From NCBI RefSeq assembly GCF_000381905.1, contig NZ_KB907260.1, positions 92,678 through 156,677 on the forward strand: a stretch of 64,000 bases of DNA. The letters are read 5' to 3'. Below the pieces are notes generated by a model that saw nothing but the letters and a program-made list of their open reading frames with translations, was not told the DNA's origin and made no database searches. The translations under genes and the position numbers were made by a program. Within the stretch, counting starts at the first letter, position 1, and every line of letters begins with the position of its first letter. Shown piece by piece: positions 44,290-53,184 of this stretch. Source of the DNA: Paenibacillus fonticola DSM 21315. Lineage in GTDB: Bacteria; Bacillota; Bacilli; Paenibacillales; Paenibacillaceae.

Positions 44290-44790
44290 TTACGGAGAAA
44301 TCATGAGACGGCGATCCTCTTCCGGATCTTCGAAGATGATGCCGTCCTGTTTATATTTCTTAAGTATAAAATGCGTCTTCGTTGAGAGAACGGAATCCAG
44401 CGTCGACAGCTTGTCGGATACAAAGCTGGCTACCTCTTTCAAGTTGCGTCCTTCGACTTCTACGAGCAAATCATAAGCGCCTGACATCAAATACACCGAC
44501 TTGACCTGCGGGAACAAGTATACGCGCTCTGCGATCGCTTCAAATCCGCGACCGCGCTCCGGTGTAATTTGCACCTCGATCAAAGCGGTTACTTTCTCAT
44601 CATCAAGTTTACCGGAGTTCACTACCGTCGCATACTTCACGATGACATTATCCTCTTCCAGCTCTGCGATCGCCGTCGTTACTTCATCTTCAATCACACC
44701 AAGTAATGTGGCCAGAAGAGCAGGGCTTCTCCGGGCGTCTTCTTTCAATAGCTCCAGCACTTTCAGCTTCAATTCGCTTATTGGTTTCAT
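44290..44790 (-). CDS. alaR: Lrp/AsnC-family regulator, AlaR-like
   Basis: A 166-aa regulator with an N-terminal winged helix-turn-helix (about 1-60) and a C-terminal RAM/ligand-binding domain (about 70-150, with YLMSGAYDLLVEVEG and the VLSTKTHFIL strand). It probably senses an amino acid and controls the aminotransferase that follows. GGAGGATG lies 5-7 bases before the ATG. Confidence 0.88.
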   Translation of the reverse strand: MKPISELKLKVLELLKEDARRSPALLATLLGVIEDEVTTAIAELEEDNVIVKYATVVNSGKLDDEKVTALIEVQITPERGRGFEAIAERVYLFPQVKSVYLMSGAYDLLVEVEGRNLKEVASFVSDKLSTLDSVLSTKTHFILKKYKQDGIIFEDPEEDRRLMISP

Positions 44791-44894
44791 GCTTCATCCT
44801 CCAGCGCTGTTCCGATGAAGACAGGCCGCAAATCGCCTGCTGATCGGAATCTAAATTTATTATTAATATTACATGAATTTAAGGTTTCTGCATA

Positions 44895-44943
44895 GAAAAA
44901 CCGTTCGTTTCGGAATCGGAGAAGGGTTCCTAAAACAAACGGT
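44895..44943 (-). terminator. terminator of the coat protein genes
   Basis: On the minus strand ACCGTTTGTTT (44943-44933) pairs with AAACGAACGGT (44910-44900), with one mismatch and a 22-base loop, then TTTTCTATG. Confidence 0.7.
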
Positions 44944-44988
44944 CGGCTCATAACTCGTGCTTAAACTATACAAAAGTCTGGTTAATTA

Positions 44989-45372
44989 TTATTGGGACGG
45001 TCCTATATGAGGCTGAACATTCGCCTGAGAGGCCTGAACGTTGCCGTTAAACTGCGCTGTACGCTGCTGCGTAAATTGTTGGACCTTCTGTTGCGTTTGC
45101 TGGGCCTCCTGCAGCTTCTTGTCGACCTCGGTTTTCAGCGCCTTCGAAGGGGCTGTATACATGTTCTGGCTGCTCATCAGCTGGTACAACTGCCCTTGAA
45201 GCTGAAGGGTACTGTCAGTCAATTGCGTGAACATTTGCCGGACCGAAGGGCAGGCTGATTCGGTCGTTGCTGTCGTATATTCACGGACCGTTCGTTTCAG
45301 ATCGGCAAGAATTACATTCATTAGATCTTCTTCCGGCAGCAGGTTCGTGTTCTGAAATTGCGAATTTGGCAT
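44989..45372 (-). CDS. CotF-like spore coat protein
   Basis: A 127-aa Gln/Thr-rich protein. The central EDLMNVILADLKRTVREYTT and the QLTDSTLQLQGQLYQLMSS segment resemble the coat F domain. The C-terminus is low-complexity Gln-rich with a possible coiled coil. AGGAGG lies 9 bases before the ATG. It is downstream of a second small Gln-rich gene and shares its terminator. Confidence 0.8.
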   Translation of the reverse strand: MPNSQFQNTNLLPEEDLMNVILADLKRTVREYTTATTESACPSVRQMFTQLTDSTLQLQGQLYQLMSSQNMYTAPSKALKTEVDKKLQEAQQTQQKVQQFTQQRTAQFNGNVQASQANVQPHIGPSQ

Positions 45373-45400
45373 TGCTGTTGTTCCTCCTGTTTACTTGGAT

Positions 45401-45634
45401 TTAATGAGCTTGTGTAGGGGCGAGCGGCTGATGCTGTGTTAGCGCTTGTGTCAATTGATTAATATGATTTTCATGGGTACGGATTTGGTTCATAATCACG
45501 CTTTGATTTTGTGCATTTTGAGAAATTACGGATACGGCCGAGGTTAATTTGAGCAGCATTTCCTCATTAGAAATCGAATCGGAAATATACTCTAATTCCT
45601 TTGCTGTCAGCGGCTGCATTTGTGAAACATTCAT
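45401..45634 (-). CDS. small Gln/Asn-rich protein, probably spore-coat associated
   Basis: A 77-aa protein with LTAKELEYISDSISNEEML near the N-terminus and a Gln/His-rich C-terminus; no membrane segment. It is paired with the CotF-like gene, 28 bases upstream of it, and looks like the N-terminal half of a CotF-type pair. AGGAGGT lies 8 bases before the ATG. Upstream, CATAATATA fits the -10 consensus of sigma-K, the late mother-cell factor. Confidence 0.65.
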   Translation of the reverse strand: MNVSQMQPLTAKELEYISDSISNEEMLLKLTSAVSVISQNAQNQSVIMNQIRTHENHINQLTQALTQHQPLAPTQAH

Positions 45635-45669
45635 GTACGGTTACCTCCTGATAGTTGGATATATTCAGG

Positions 45670-45734
45670 TATATTATGTCCGGGATAACTAAGGATATGT
45701 AAAAATATTGAGTTATCCCAACTTTGGACATAAT
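45670..45734. promoter_or_regulatory. long inverted repeat with sigma-K-like -10
   Basis: Two nested arm pairs: ATTATGTCC (45673-45681) with GGACATAAT (45726-45734), and GGATAACT (45683-45690) with AGTTATCC (45711-45718). On the minus strand the left edge reads CATAATATA (45678-45670), a sigma-K-type -10 for the coat genes; no matching -35 AC is at the best spacing. It lies between the divergent coat and oxidoreductase genes. Confidence 0.5.
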
Positions 45735-45799
45735 AATGCTGTATTTTGGTAATTTATTAGGCTTTTCATTTTAACAGGATAAAGGAGCATTCCCCAATT

Positions 45800-47044
45800 A
45801 TGAAGCTGCATAGCGGCAATTTGGCTTGGTCTCATACTAATCATCCTATTTCTGCATATCCCTCGCTTCGTCAGCATCTGTCGTGTGATTGCTTGATCAT
45901 CGGCGGAGGGATCGGAGGTGCATTATGCGCTCATCTTCTCGCTGATTCCCACATGGACACCGTACTTATTGATAAACGAACAATAGCAAGCGGAAGTACA
46001 TTAGCCAATACAGGGCTTATACAATTTTCGAATGATAAAACGCTAACGTCCATGATCAACACTTTCGGGGAGAAACCCGCCGTTCGATTTTACAAAATGT
46101 GTCAGGGTGCTGTCGGCAAACTAATTCGAATTAGCCAAAACTTACAACAAGAAGCCCGGATCACTCCGAGAAACAGCTTGTACTTAGCTAGCTCTGAAGC
46201 TGATTTAAGCATGCTCCGTGAGGAATTTACAACATTATGCAGGCATCATTTCCCAGTGGAATGGTGGGACAGAAATATGATTGCTGAGCGCTTTCCATTT
46301 CAAAAGTCCGGAGCCATTTACAGCTATTGCGACGGGGAAGGCAACCCCTTCGCCTTCGTTCATGGTTTAATTCAAGCTGCCGCCGCCAATGGTGTTTCCA
46401 TTTTTGAGCAGACGGAAGCCTCCGGATTTAAATTTCTGAAAGATGGTGTCCTATGCCGGGCAGGCGATTATACGATCCGGGCAAAGCATGTTATTTTCTC
46501 GGCCGGATATGAGACGCAGCAATTCCATAAGGAGAAAGGGGCGCATCTGACATCGAGTTTTGTGATGGTAACCGAGCCAGCGGATCATTTTGACGATTGG
46601 TTCGAACGGTGCCTTATTTGGGAAACAGCGAGGCCTTATTTGTACATGCGAACGACACCCGATCAACGCATAATGATCGGAGGGCTCGATGAACCGTTAG
46701 AGAATGACAGGCTGGATGAAGCCCGCCACCTGCACCAGGGACAGGTACTGTTAGAGAAATTGCATCAGCTGTTTCCGGAGAAGAAGCATTTGCAGGCGGC
46801 ATATGCCTATGGGGCCGTGTTTGGAGAAAGCCGCGACGGACTGCCATATATCGGGCCTCATCCGGATTATCCTCACTGCTACTTTCTAAAGGGGCTCGGT
46901 GGAAACGGAGCAGTATACAGTATGATTGCCGCTGAAATGATTACGGATGTGCTGACTGGAAAGCAGCGCCGCGATATGGATTGGTTCTCTCTCACCCGAA
47001 CTTCAAAGCCTACTCCGGCAGTCCACCGGAGCAACATGGAGTAA
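45800..47044 (+). CDS. FAD-dependent oxidoreductase (DAO family)
   Basis: A 414-aa protein with the dinucleotide fold CLIIGGGIGGALCAHLLA near residues 30-48 and the DAO-type RTIASGSTLANTGLIQF near 60. The C-terminal YGAVFGESRDGLPYIGPHP matches the substrate-side strand and GGNGAVYSM completes the FAD site. It oxidises an amine or amino acid, but the substrate is unknown. The ribosome site AAAGGAG is 12 bases from the ATG, longer than usual. It is convergent with the MFS gene, 51 bases away. Confidence 0.85.
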   Translation: MKLHSGNLAWSHTNHPISAYPSLRQHLSCDCLIIGGGIGGALCAHLLADSHMDTVLIDKRTIASGSTLANTGLIQFSNDKTLTSMINTFGEKPAVRFYKMCQGAVGKLIRISQNLQQEARITPRNSLYLASSEADLSMLREEFTTLCRHHFPVEWWDRNMIAERFPFQKSGAIYSYCDGEGNPFAFVHGLIQAAAANGVSIFEQTEASGFKFLKDGVLCRAGDYTIRAKHVIFSAGYETQQFHKEKGAHLTSSFVMVTEPADHFDDWFERCLIWETARPYLYMRTTPDQRIMIGGLDEPLENDRLDEARHLHQGQVLLEKLHQLFPEKKHLQAAYAYGAVFGESRDGLPYIGPHPDYPHCYFLKGLGGNGAVYSMIAAEMITDVLTGKQRRDMDWFSLTRTSKPTPAVHRSNME

Positions 47045-47095
47045 TGCTGTAAGCTATGTGCAGCTCGCTGACCCGTCTGCCTGTATTTCAGGCCT

Positions 47096-48283
47096 TCAAA
47101 CCGTAAGCAGCTTGCGGATGGCCGCCCAACTGAGCAGCGGGGCCGCTCCCAATCCAGCCATAAGCCATAAAATCGTCGCCATTTTTGGGGAGCTGGTATA
47201 ACAAAATATAAAAATGACAATACCCGCCAAACGGCCAACCATCATGCTTACTTCACGCAGTACGATCAGTTCCACCCTGTACTCGGCGTCATCTGAATGC
47301 TGGCCTATTAAATCAAAAACCGACGAAATCATCGGGATAATATATAGCGGCATAAATAATGAGGTAGCCACTCCGAAAATGAGCAATGTTAAATAGCTGA
47401 CCTTCCAGAGAAGAGGGATGACGGCAAGCGTAATCATAAAAGCCCCTATCAGCATTTCCCAATAACGGTGCCGGATAGCAAACCATTTCCCCGCAGCCCA
47501 GTAGCTGATCAGTGATACTAAAGAGGTAATGAGCATGTATTGCCCGACTCTCCATTCGGAAGAGGTGCTTATATATACCAGCAAATTTACCAGGAACAAG
47601 AACACCCCTTCTCTCAGCCCATAGGCAATCGATGCGGGAACTGCCAGCCTCCAGGGACTGCCCTGTCTTAGTCGCCGTCTAGGCTCGCTCCAATTGTAGG
47701 CGCCACCCTTTTCACGCTTTTTCAAGTAAAAACTAAGTAAGACTCCTGCACCGTACACGATTAACGAAATTGTAAATATGACTCGGTACCCCCGGTCCCC
47801 GGGCAAAACCGAGATCAGCCACCCGGACAGCCATGGACCGCAAGTTCCGATAACTGATCCCATAACCCCTACCCAACCGTTAAACAAATCACGGTTTGTT
47901 CTGTCTGTCACTTCGAAATATATAACGTTAAAAGAAAGCCAGAAGATACCCGTCCCAATTCCCGACACGAGGCCAAGCGGCCATATGTAACTGATCATAC
48001 GGGTTCCGCACCATAGTACCAGCAGATAGAACAGTCCGGAAATAAATATCCCCAGCCGGAGGATCATCATTTTATCGCGTTCTTTAACCCATTTGCCCAT
48101 CATCCAGAACGTCAGCCCAATAGCCAGCTGCTGGCTGAACGCAAACCAGCCGATCATCGCGAAATCCTGTTTCACCTTCCATAAATACACATTTAAAAAA
48201 GTGCCGGATAACGCCCCCGCCAGTACAAACAAACTATTGACAGTTAGCAGCAATATGCATTGCCGATCAAGAGAGCTCTTCAT
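47096..48283 (-). CDS. major facilitator superfamily transporter
   Basis: A 395-aa membrane protein with about 12 hydrophobic segments and a central charged loop (about 190-210, with KKREKGG and EPRRRLRQG). It resembles the YqgE-type MFS proteins of Bacillales; the substrate is unknown. GGAGGAG lies 6 bases before the ATG. Confidence 0.85.
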   Translation of the reverse strand: MKSSLDRQCILLLTVNSLFVLAGALSGTFLNVYLWKVKQDFAMIGWFAFSQQLAIGLTFWMMGKWVKERDKMMILRLGIFISGLFYLLVLWCGTRMISYIWPLGLVSGIGTGIFWLSFNVIYFEVTDRTNRDLFNGWVGVMGSVIGTCGPWLSGWLISVLPGDRGYRVIFTISLIVYGAGVLLSFYLKKREKGGAYNWSEPRRRLRQGSPWRLAVPASIAYGLREGVFLFLVNLLVYISTSSEWRVGQYMLITSLVSLISYWAAGKWFAIRHRYWEMLIGAFMITLAVIPLLWKVSYLTLLIFGVATSLFMPLYIIPMISSVFDLIGQHSDDAEYRVELIVLREVSMMVGRLAGIVIFIFCYTSSPKMATILWLMAGLGAAPLLSWAAIRKLLTV

Positions 48284-48326
48284 GCATGCTCCTCCAATGG
48301 TTCATGATTACCCCAGTAAGGATGCC

Positions 48327-48361
48327 CAAAAAAAGAAAAAAGCATGATAAATTCATGCTTT
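48327..48361 (-). terminator. terminator of the 48.4-49.5 kb cluster
   Basis: On the minus strand AAAGCATGA (48361-48353) pairs with TCATGCTTT (48347-48339), followed by TTTTCTTTTTTTGGG. Confidence 0.85.
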
Positions 48362-48420
48362 CATGCTTTTGCTCTCAAACATTATTTTGCGAGCTGGCCC
48401 ATAAACGGGCCGCTATTTGA

Positions 48421-48963
48421 TTATTTGCCGGATTTATCGCTCACCGTCCGAATTAATGAATTGCGGTCTTCTTCCGCCAAAAAACGGCTTACACTAAAGC
48501 AGGCGGAACATACATAGACGTTCAGCTTCATCGTGGATGTGAGCAATGGCGATGTCATCCCATTTGGCACAACCGGCTCGAATGAGCCTTCGGTGATTGT
48601 CTGCTGTCCTACGTGAAGCATATACTCACGGCAATGCGGGCATTCCGGCACCTCGTCTTGTCCATCCAGTATCCTTTCGACACCGGACTCATAGGCAAGC
48701 AAATCCCCGCCGCTGGCGGTAAAGCCTTCCACACGGCGAACCCCGCCAAGATGAGGGCTATCGCTCTCATCCCAATAGTCGAAATCGTCCACTCTGTCCT
48801 TAAGTTCAGCTTCCTCCTCCAGATCCTCTTCGCTTCCAAGCTGAACGTTCAAGGTTCTGTAGCCTTTTAACTCGTTATGGCAATAGGGGCATTCTTCCTC
48901 AGCCCCGAGCTCCTCGTCCCAGACTATTTCCGTTTGGCACCAGGGACAGATTGTAGTCTCCAT
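48421..48963 (-). CDS. zinc-ribbon protein of unknown function
   Basis: A 180-aa acidic protein with two double-cysteine knuckle pairs, CPWC...CPYC near the N-terminus and CPHC...CSAC in the second half, probably binding zinc. The segment between them is Glu/Asp-rich. The ATG at 48963 (METTICPWC) has GAGAGGG 6 bases upstream; the frame farther up is untypical. It follows a DUF350 membrane protein and a 30-aa membrane peptide on the same strand and may work with them. Confidence 0.75.
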   Translation of the reverse strand: METTICPWCQTEIVWDEELGAEEECPYCHNELKGYRTLNVQLGSEEDLEEEAELKDRVDDFDYWDESDSPHLGGVRRVEGFTASGGDLLAYESGVERILDGQDEVPECPHCREYMLHVGQQTITEGSFEPVVPNGMTSPLLTSTMKLNVYVCSACFSVSRFLAEEDRNSLIRTVSDKSGK

Positions 48964-48990
48964 GCGCAGCCCTCTCTTCCTTAAATTCAA

Positions 48991-49083
48991 TTAAGATTTC
49001 CATAAAAAAACAATCCCCCCGATTAAGAAAAGCACGGCGGCTACAAATATTACGGTCGTCAGGTTCTTAATAAAATTTCTCAC
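48991..49083 (-). CDS. 30-aa single-pass membrane peptide
   Basis: MRNFIKNLTTVIFVAAVLFL begins it: a short basic N-terminus, then about 20 hydrophobic residues ending in LWKS. The GTG start at 49083 has GGGGGGTG 5 bases upstream. It fills the 131 bases between the DUF350 gene (11 bases from its stop) and the zinc-ribbon gene (27 bases), so it looks like a third member of the cluster. Too short for standard gene calling. Confidence 0.6.
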   Translation of the reverse strand: MRNFIKNLTTVIFVAAVLFLIGGIVFLWKS

Positions 49084-49094
49084 GAAGCACCCCC

Positions 49095-49511
49095 CTAACC
49101 AATGCAAGCACCTATTAAGTAAGAGACGGATACGCAAACAGACATGGCTATAACTCCAACCGCCAAATTGCCTTCCGCAATTTCATGATCGATTCGAAAA
49201 ACCGGGGTCAGGAATTCGAACAAAATGTAAGCAGCGAACAGCAACACAGCCCCGACCACAGACCAAATCATAAATTCATAAATCGGGGAATGAACTGCAG
49301 CATATCGAATCACATTACTAATACCGAATATTTTACCGCCTGTAGCAACCGATGCCGCCAAGTTTCCACGCTTGATTTCCTGCCAGCACCGGTATTTGGC
49401 CACCAGTTCGAAGCAGGACAGAAACACGATCAATTCCAGCACCGCAATCGAAAAATAACCAATCATCAGCCCAAACGGCTGCTCCAGCAACGGATCAATA
49501 TTTCCTGTCAA
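49095..49511 (-). CDS. DUF350-family membrane protein
   Basis: A 138-aa protein with four hydrophobic segments (about 13-36, 50-70, 77-100, 115-137). RGNLAASVATGGKIFGISNV and EGNLAVGVIAMSV are the repeated glycine-rich halves of DUF350 proteins. The start is TTG at 49511, with GGGAGG 12 bases upstream. In other bacteria this family lies beside glutathionylspermidine synthase-like and zinc-ribbon genes; function unknown. Confidence 0.8.
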   Translation of the reverse strand: MTGNIDPLLEQPFGLMIGYFSIAVLELIVFLSCFELVAKYRCWQEIKRGNLAASVATGGKIFGISNVIRYAAVHSPIYEFMIWSVVGAVLLFAAYILFEFLTPVFRIDHEIAEGNLAVGVIAMSVCVSVSYLIGACIG

Positions 49512-49565
49512 TTCGCTGTCGCACCTCCCGCTTATCTCCCGCTTCCCTTTACATCACACTTATAT

Positions 49566-49625
49566 TACGTATATCTCACGCTTATTTCTCACGTATTTCT
49601 CGCTTATCTCTCACGTATCTATCGC
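49566..49625. repeat. degenerate 20-bp repeats after mutS2
   Basis: About three imperfect copies of CTCACG(T/C)(A/T)TATTTCTCGCTTAT-like units right up to the mutS2 stop. Same style as the repeats near 2.9 and 5.9 kb. No gene. Confidence 0.55.
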
Positions 49626-51989
49626 TTATTTCAGCTCGGCTACGGTTACTCCTGTCCCGCCTTCCCCGTAATTGCCCAGCCGGTAGCTCTTTATATGCTT
49701 ATGCTTACGGAGATAGTCGGAAATCCCCGTCCGCAAAATTCCGGTACCTTTGCCGTGAATAATATAGATTTGGCCTAAATTTCCAAGATAAGCCTCATCG
49801 ATAAAGCGATCTACCTCAATGAGCGCCTCTTCCAAATTCGCCCCGCGAAGATCGAGTTCCGTACGCACATTCTCGTCTCGCGTCCGTTTGACATTAGCAA
49901 CGATACGCTGCGCTGTCTTGGCGGCCGGCGGAGCACTGATTAATTCCAGGTCATCGAGACTGACCTTCATCTTCATAATACCAAGCTGCACGAGAGCATC
50001 CTTGCTGCCCGCAAGCTCAACCACATGTCCTTTCTGGTTCAAGCTGTACACCATCACCTCATCACCAGGCTGGATTTTACGCGGGGCTTTGGCGGCCTGC
50101 CGGGCCGGGCCAGTCTTCTTTCGCTTCGGCTCCGCTTCCTCCAGCTCTTTCCGGGCAGCAATCAGCTTGTGCTCTTTAACAGATGCCCCTTCTTCCAGCG
50201 CCAGCTTGCGGAGATCTTCAATAATCCGCTCCGCTTCGCTGCGCGCTTTGGCAATGATGGCAATCGCTTCATCCTCCGCCTTCTGAATGCGTTTGTCCCG
50301 CTCATTAGTCAGTTTGTCCAGTTCGGTCTCATGCCGTTTCCGCAGCTCCTCCAGCTCTTTCCGCAGCCGCTCTGCGGTCTCCCGCTCCTGCTCCGCGCCA
50401 AGCCGATTCTCTTCCAAGGAAGCGATCATATGCTCTACGCGCAAATCTTCTTCCTTCACTTCACCCCGGGCAAAATCAAGAATTTGCGCCGACAACCCAA
50501 GCCGTTCGGCGATAGCAAACGCGTTGCTTCGGCCAGGCACGCCCACGAGCAAACGATAAGTGGGGCTTAGTGTGTTGACGTCAAATTCCATGCTGGCATT
50601 GATGACACCTTTGCGTTCATAGGCATAAGCTTTTAATTCACTGTAATGCGTGCTCGCAACCATGCGGCAGCCTAGTGAATGAATATGCTCCAAAATAGCG
50701 ATGGCTAAAGCGGAGCCTTCTGCCGGATCCGTCCCTGCTCCAACCTCGTCCAGAAGCACCAGACTTTTCGCGGTCATTTTCCGTAATATAGAAATAATGT
50801 TCGTCATGTGACTGGAAAATGTACTAAGACTTTGCTCGATGCTCTGTTCATCGCCTATATCCGCATAGATGGCGTCGAATACGCAAAGCTGGCTTCCATC
50901 CTCAGCTGGAACGAACAAGCCGGACATCGCCATCAGACTGAGCAGGCCGATCGTTTTCAAGGTTACCGTCTTCCCGCCGGTATTGGGTCCCGTTACAATG
51001 ATCGACGTATACTGATTGCCCAGCTCGACATCGAGCGGAACGACCTGTTCTGCCGGGATGAGCGGGTGCCGCCCCTTCTTCAGCTTCAAAAATCCGCGGT
51101 CGTTCATCCGCGGCAAGGAAGCTTTCATCTCACGGGCGAGTCTTGCCTTGGCGAAGATGAAATCAAGCTGAGCCAACACATCACTGTCATAGCCTAGCAG
51201 CTCGGCCTGCTCTCCAACATGCGCGGTCAGCTTCTGCAAAATCACTTCAATTTCCCGCTCTTCCTTAAGTCTCGTCTCACGCAGCTTGTTATTCATAGCT
51301 ACAATGGACTCAGGTTCTATAAACAAGGTCGCCCCTGAACCCGACTGATCATGTACGATGCCGCCAAAGTGGGCGCGGTATTCCGCTTTAACCGGAATGA
51401 CAAACCGGTCGCCCCGGATCGTCACCAATTGATCCTGCAGCATCTTGGCGACGCTGGCAGAACGAATCATTGCCTCCAACTTCTCGCGAATCCGCACCTC
51501 TCCACCGCGCAGTTCCCGCCGAATCTGGGCAAGCTCGGCACTGGCGGAGTCAAGCACTTCAGCGCTCTCGTCGATACAGCGTTTAATTTGATCCTCCAGC
51601 GCCTTCTGCTCGCTAAGCATGTCGCTTAGCGCAAACAGCAGCGGCACGGGCTCCTCTTCATGAATGGAGGCCATATACCGTTTAATCCGCCGCGAGCCTT
51701 CCAGCGTTGTGGCGATGCCAAGCAGTTCGTGCGGATTCAGCGTCCCGCCGATCCGCGCGCGCTTCACCGCCGGCATCATATCCATGATCCCGCTAAAAGA
51801 AGGGGCTCCTTTTAGGCGATCCACCTTGTATGCTTCATCCGTCCCCTGCAATAGTCTCTTGACGTCTTCCAGTTCGGACACTGGCACAAGGCGTTCAACG
51901 GTCATTTTTCCCAGCGATGTCTGGGCATATTTCGCAAGCATATCTACAATTTTATTATATTCCATCGTTTTCAAAATTTTCTCATCCAA
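49626..51989 (-). CDS. mutS2: endonuclease MutS2
   Basis: A 787-aa MutS2: a MutS-like core without mismatch-binding domains. The Walker A is TGPNTGGKT near residue 332, followed by the LLDEVGAGTDPAEGSALA Walker B/signature region near 407. A long coiled coil (about 515-640), a KOW-like strand and a C-terminal Smr domain with LDLRGANLEEAL and HGKGTGILR follow. The family suppresses recombination or splits collided ribosomes. The start is TTG at 51989, matching the family start MDEKIL; the ATG at 51965 would cut it short. GGGAG is 12 bases upstream. Confidence 0.93.
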   Translation of the reverse strand: MDEKILKTMEYNKIVDMLAKYAQTSLGKMTVERLVPVSELEDVKRLLQGTDEAYKVDRLKGAPSFSGIMDMMPAVKRARIGGTLNPHELLGIATTLEGSRRIKRYMASIHEEEPVPLLFALSDMLSEQKALEDQIKRCIDESAEVLDSASAELAQIRRELRGGEVRIREKLEAMIRSASVAKMLQDQLVTIRGDRFVIPVKAEYRAHFGGIVHDQSGSGATLFIEPESIVAMNNKLRETRLKEEREIEVILQKLTAHVGEQAELLGYDSDVLAQLDFIFAKARLAREMKASLPRMNDRGFLKLKKGRHPLIPAEQVVPLDVELGNQYTSIIVTGPNTGGKTVTLKTIGLLSLMAMSGLFVPAEDGSQLCVFDAIYADIGDEQSIEQSLSTFSSHMTNIISILRKMTAKSLVLLDEVGAGTDPAEGSALAIAILEHIHSLGCRMVASTHYSELKAYAYERKGVINASMEFDVNTLSPTYRLLVGVPGRSNAFAIAERLGLSAQILDFARGEVKEEDLRVEHMIASLEENRLGAEQERETAERLRKELEELRKRHETELDKLTNERDKRIQKAEDEAIAIIAKARSEAERIIEDLRKLALEEGASVKEHKLIAARKELEEAEPKRKKTGPARQAAKAPRKIQPGDEVMVYSLNQKGHVVELAGSKDALVQLGIMKMKVSLDDLELISAPPAAKTAQRIVANVKRTRDENVRTELDLRGANLEEALIEVDRFIDEAYLGNLGQIYIIHGKGTGILRTGISDYLRKHKHIKSYRLGNYGEGGTGVTVAELK

Positions 51990-52184
51990 AAACGATCACA
52001 ACTCCCCTCGGGACTATATCTGAAATGTAACGCATGATCCAGCACACTGCCTTTACATCCCCTCTATTATAGCGAAATCATACATTTTACGCCATTTTAC
52101 AAAGTTGCACACATAAGAAATCAATTTATGGAACATGATATACACGTATACGAAACGTTCACTTTATAAAGGAGGCCTTGTGCC

Positions 52185-52547
52185 ATGAATTTCCTGGGAC
52201 ATGTCGTTCGATTTATCGTGTCCGCCCTGGTGCTGCTTGTCGTAGGCTGGCTCGTCCCGCAATTCAGCGTAGGCGGATTCGGCAGCGCCCTTCTGCTCGC
52301 TCTAGTCATTGCACTTCTCGGCTGGGCCATCGAGGGGATATTCGGGAAAAGGGTTACCCCTTTCGGACGCGGTATCGTTGGCTTTCTCGCCAGCGCTTTA
52401 GTCATCTGGCTAGCCCAGTTCGTCATTTCCGGAGTATCCGTATCGATTCTCGGAGCACTGCTGGCCGCACTGGTCATCGGGATTATCGACCTGTTTATCC
52501 CTATCGGCTCACCGTTCGAAGCAGCCAAAAACAAGTCGGACCGTTAA
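52185..52547 (+). CDS. phage-holin-family 4-TM protein (YvlD-like)
   Basis: A 120-aa hydrophobic protein with four membrane segments and the glycine-rich repeats LGWAIEGIFGKRVTPFGRG and LGALLAALVIGIIDLFIP. It belongs to the phage holin 4_2 (PF04020) family, usually chromosomal and linked to envelope stress rather than phage. AAAGGAGG lies 9 bases before the ATG. Confidence 0.85.
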   Translation: MNFLGHVVRFIVSALVLLVVGWLVPQFSVGGFGSALLLALVIALLGWAIEGIFGKRVTPFGRGIVGFLASALVIWLAQFVISGVSVSILGALLAALVIGIIDLFIPIGSPFEAAKNKSDR

Positions 52548-52569
52548 CATTCGGTCGTTTAAAAGAGGC

Positions 52570-52620
52570 AAGGGGCTGATCCTGGCAGATAATAACTGCT
52601 CGGCTTGGCCCCTTCTTCTT
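52570..52620 (+). terminator. terminator of the YvlD-like gene
   Basis: AAGGGGC pairs with GCCCCTT around an inner GGCAG/CTGC hairpin, followed by CTTCTT. Confidence 0.65.
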
Positions 52621-52766
52621 GCGCCCAAATTAGTCGACGTACAACTGTACAGCTTGTTCATTTAGAGTTCATGAAAATTTCATAACCTTGGCAGTCATCC
52701 CCAACTCATTTAAGCTATGATAGAAACAAAACTGTCACAAAAATCTTAGTATTAAGGGGGGTTATC

Positions 52767-53141
52767 ATGAAAAAGTCTATTGCTTTTTTGCTCAGCTCTG
52801 TGTTAATGGTTGTTCTGGCTGCTTGCGGCAGCAGCAGTTCCAATGGCGGCGCCGCGGACAATAATTTGACAGCAGAATCGGAAATCGTCATCGAAGCCAC
52901 CAACTTTAAATTCGATCAGGAAGAATACCGGGTGAAGAAGGGTGTCCCTGTAAAGATTACGTTTAAGAACGTAGAGGGCAATCACGGCATTATCATTCCC
53001 GGCTTGAAGGTAGACCTTAAAGGTAAATCCCAATCCAAGGTAGTTGTACCGAAAGAAACCGGTGAATTTGAAATCGCCTGCTCCATTATGTGCGGAGCCG
53101 GACACTCTACGATGATCTCCAAGCTTATAGTTGAAGAATAG
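52767..53141 (+). CDS. lipoprotein with a complete CuA-type cupredoxin domain
   Basis: A 124-aa secreted lipoprotein: signal helix, lipobox LAAC (Cys20), Ser/Gly-rich linker, then a cupredoxin of about 90 residues. The ligand set is that of the dinuclear CuA site of cytochrome c oxidase subunit II: His73 in GNHGI, then Cys105, Cys109, His113 and Met116 in CSIMCGAGHSTM, with C-x3-C-x3-H-x2-M spacing. No oxidase core or membrane subunit is nearby. Likely an electron carrier or copper protein outside the membrane. AAGGGGGG lies 7 bases before the ATG. Confidence 0.8.
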   Translation: MKKSIAFLLSSVLMVVLAACGSSSSNGGAADNNLTAESEIVIEATNFKFDQEEYRVKKGVPVKITFKNVEGNHGIIIPGLKVDLKGKSQSKVVVPKETGEFEIACSIMCGAGHSTMISKLIVEE

Positions 53142-53184
53142 TAACCATGTTGGAGAACAGTAGTCGCTATAAAAAATACTAACC

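Noticed and set aside
52185..52547. Prophage holin and phage region
   Set aside because: The protein belongs to a chromosomal holin-like family and no phage genes are nearby.
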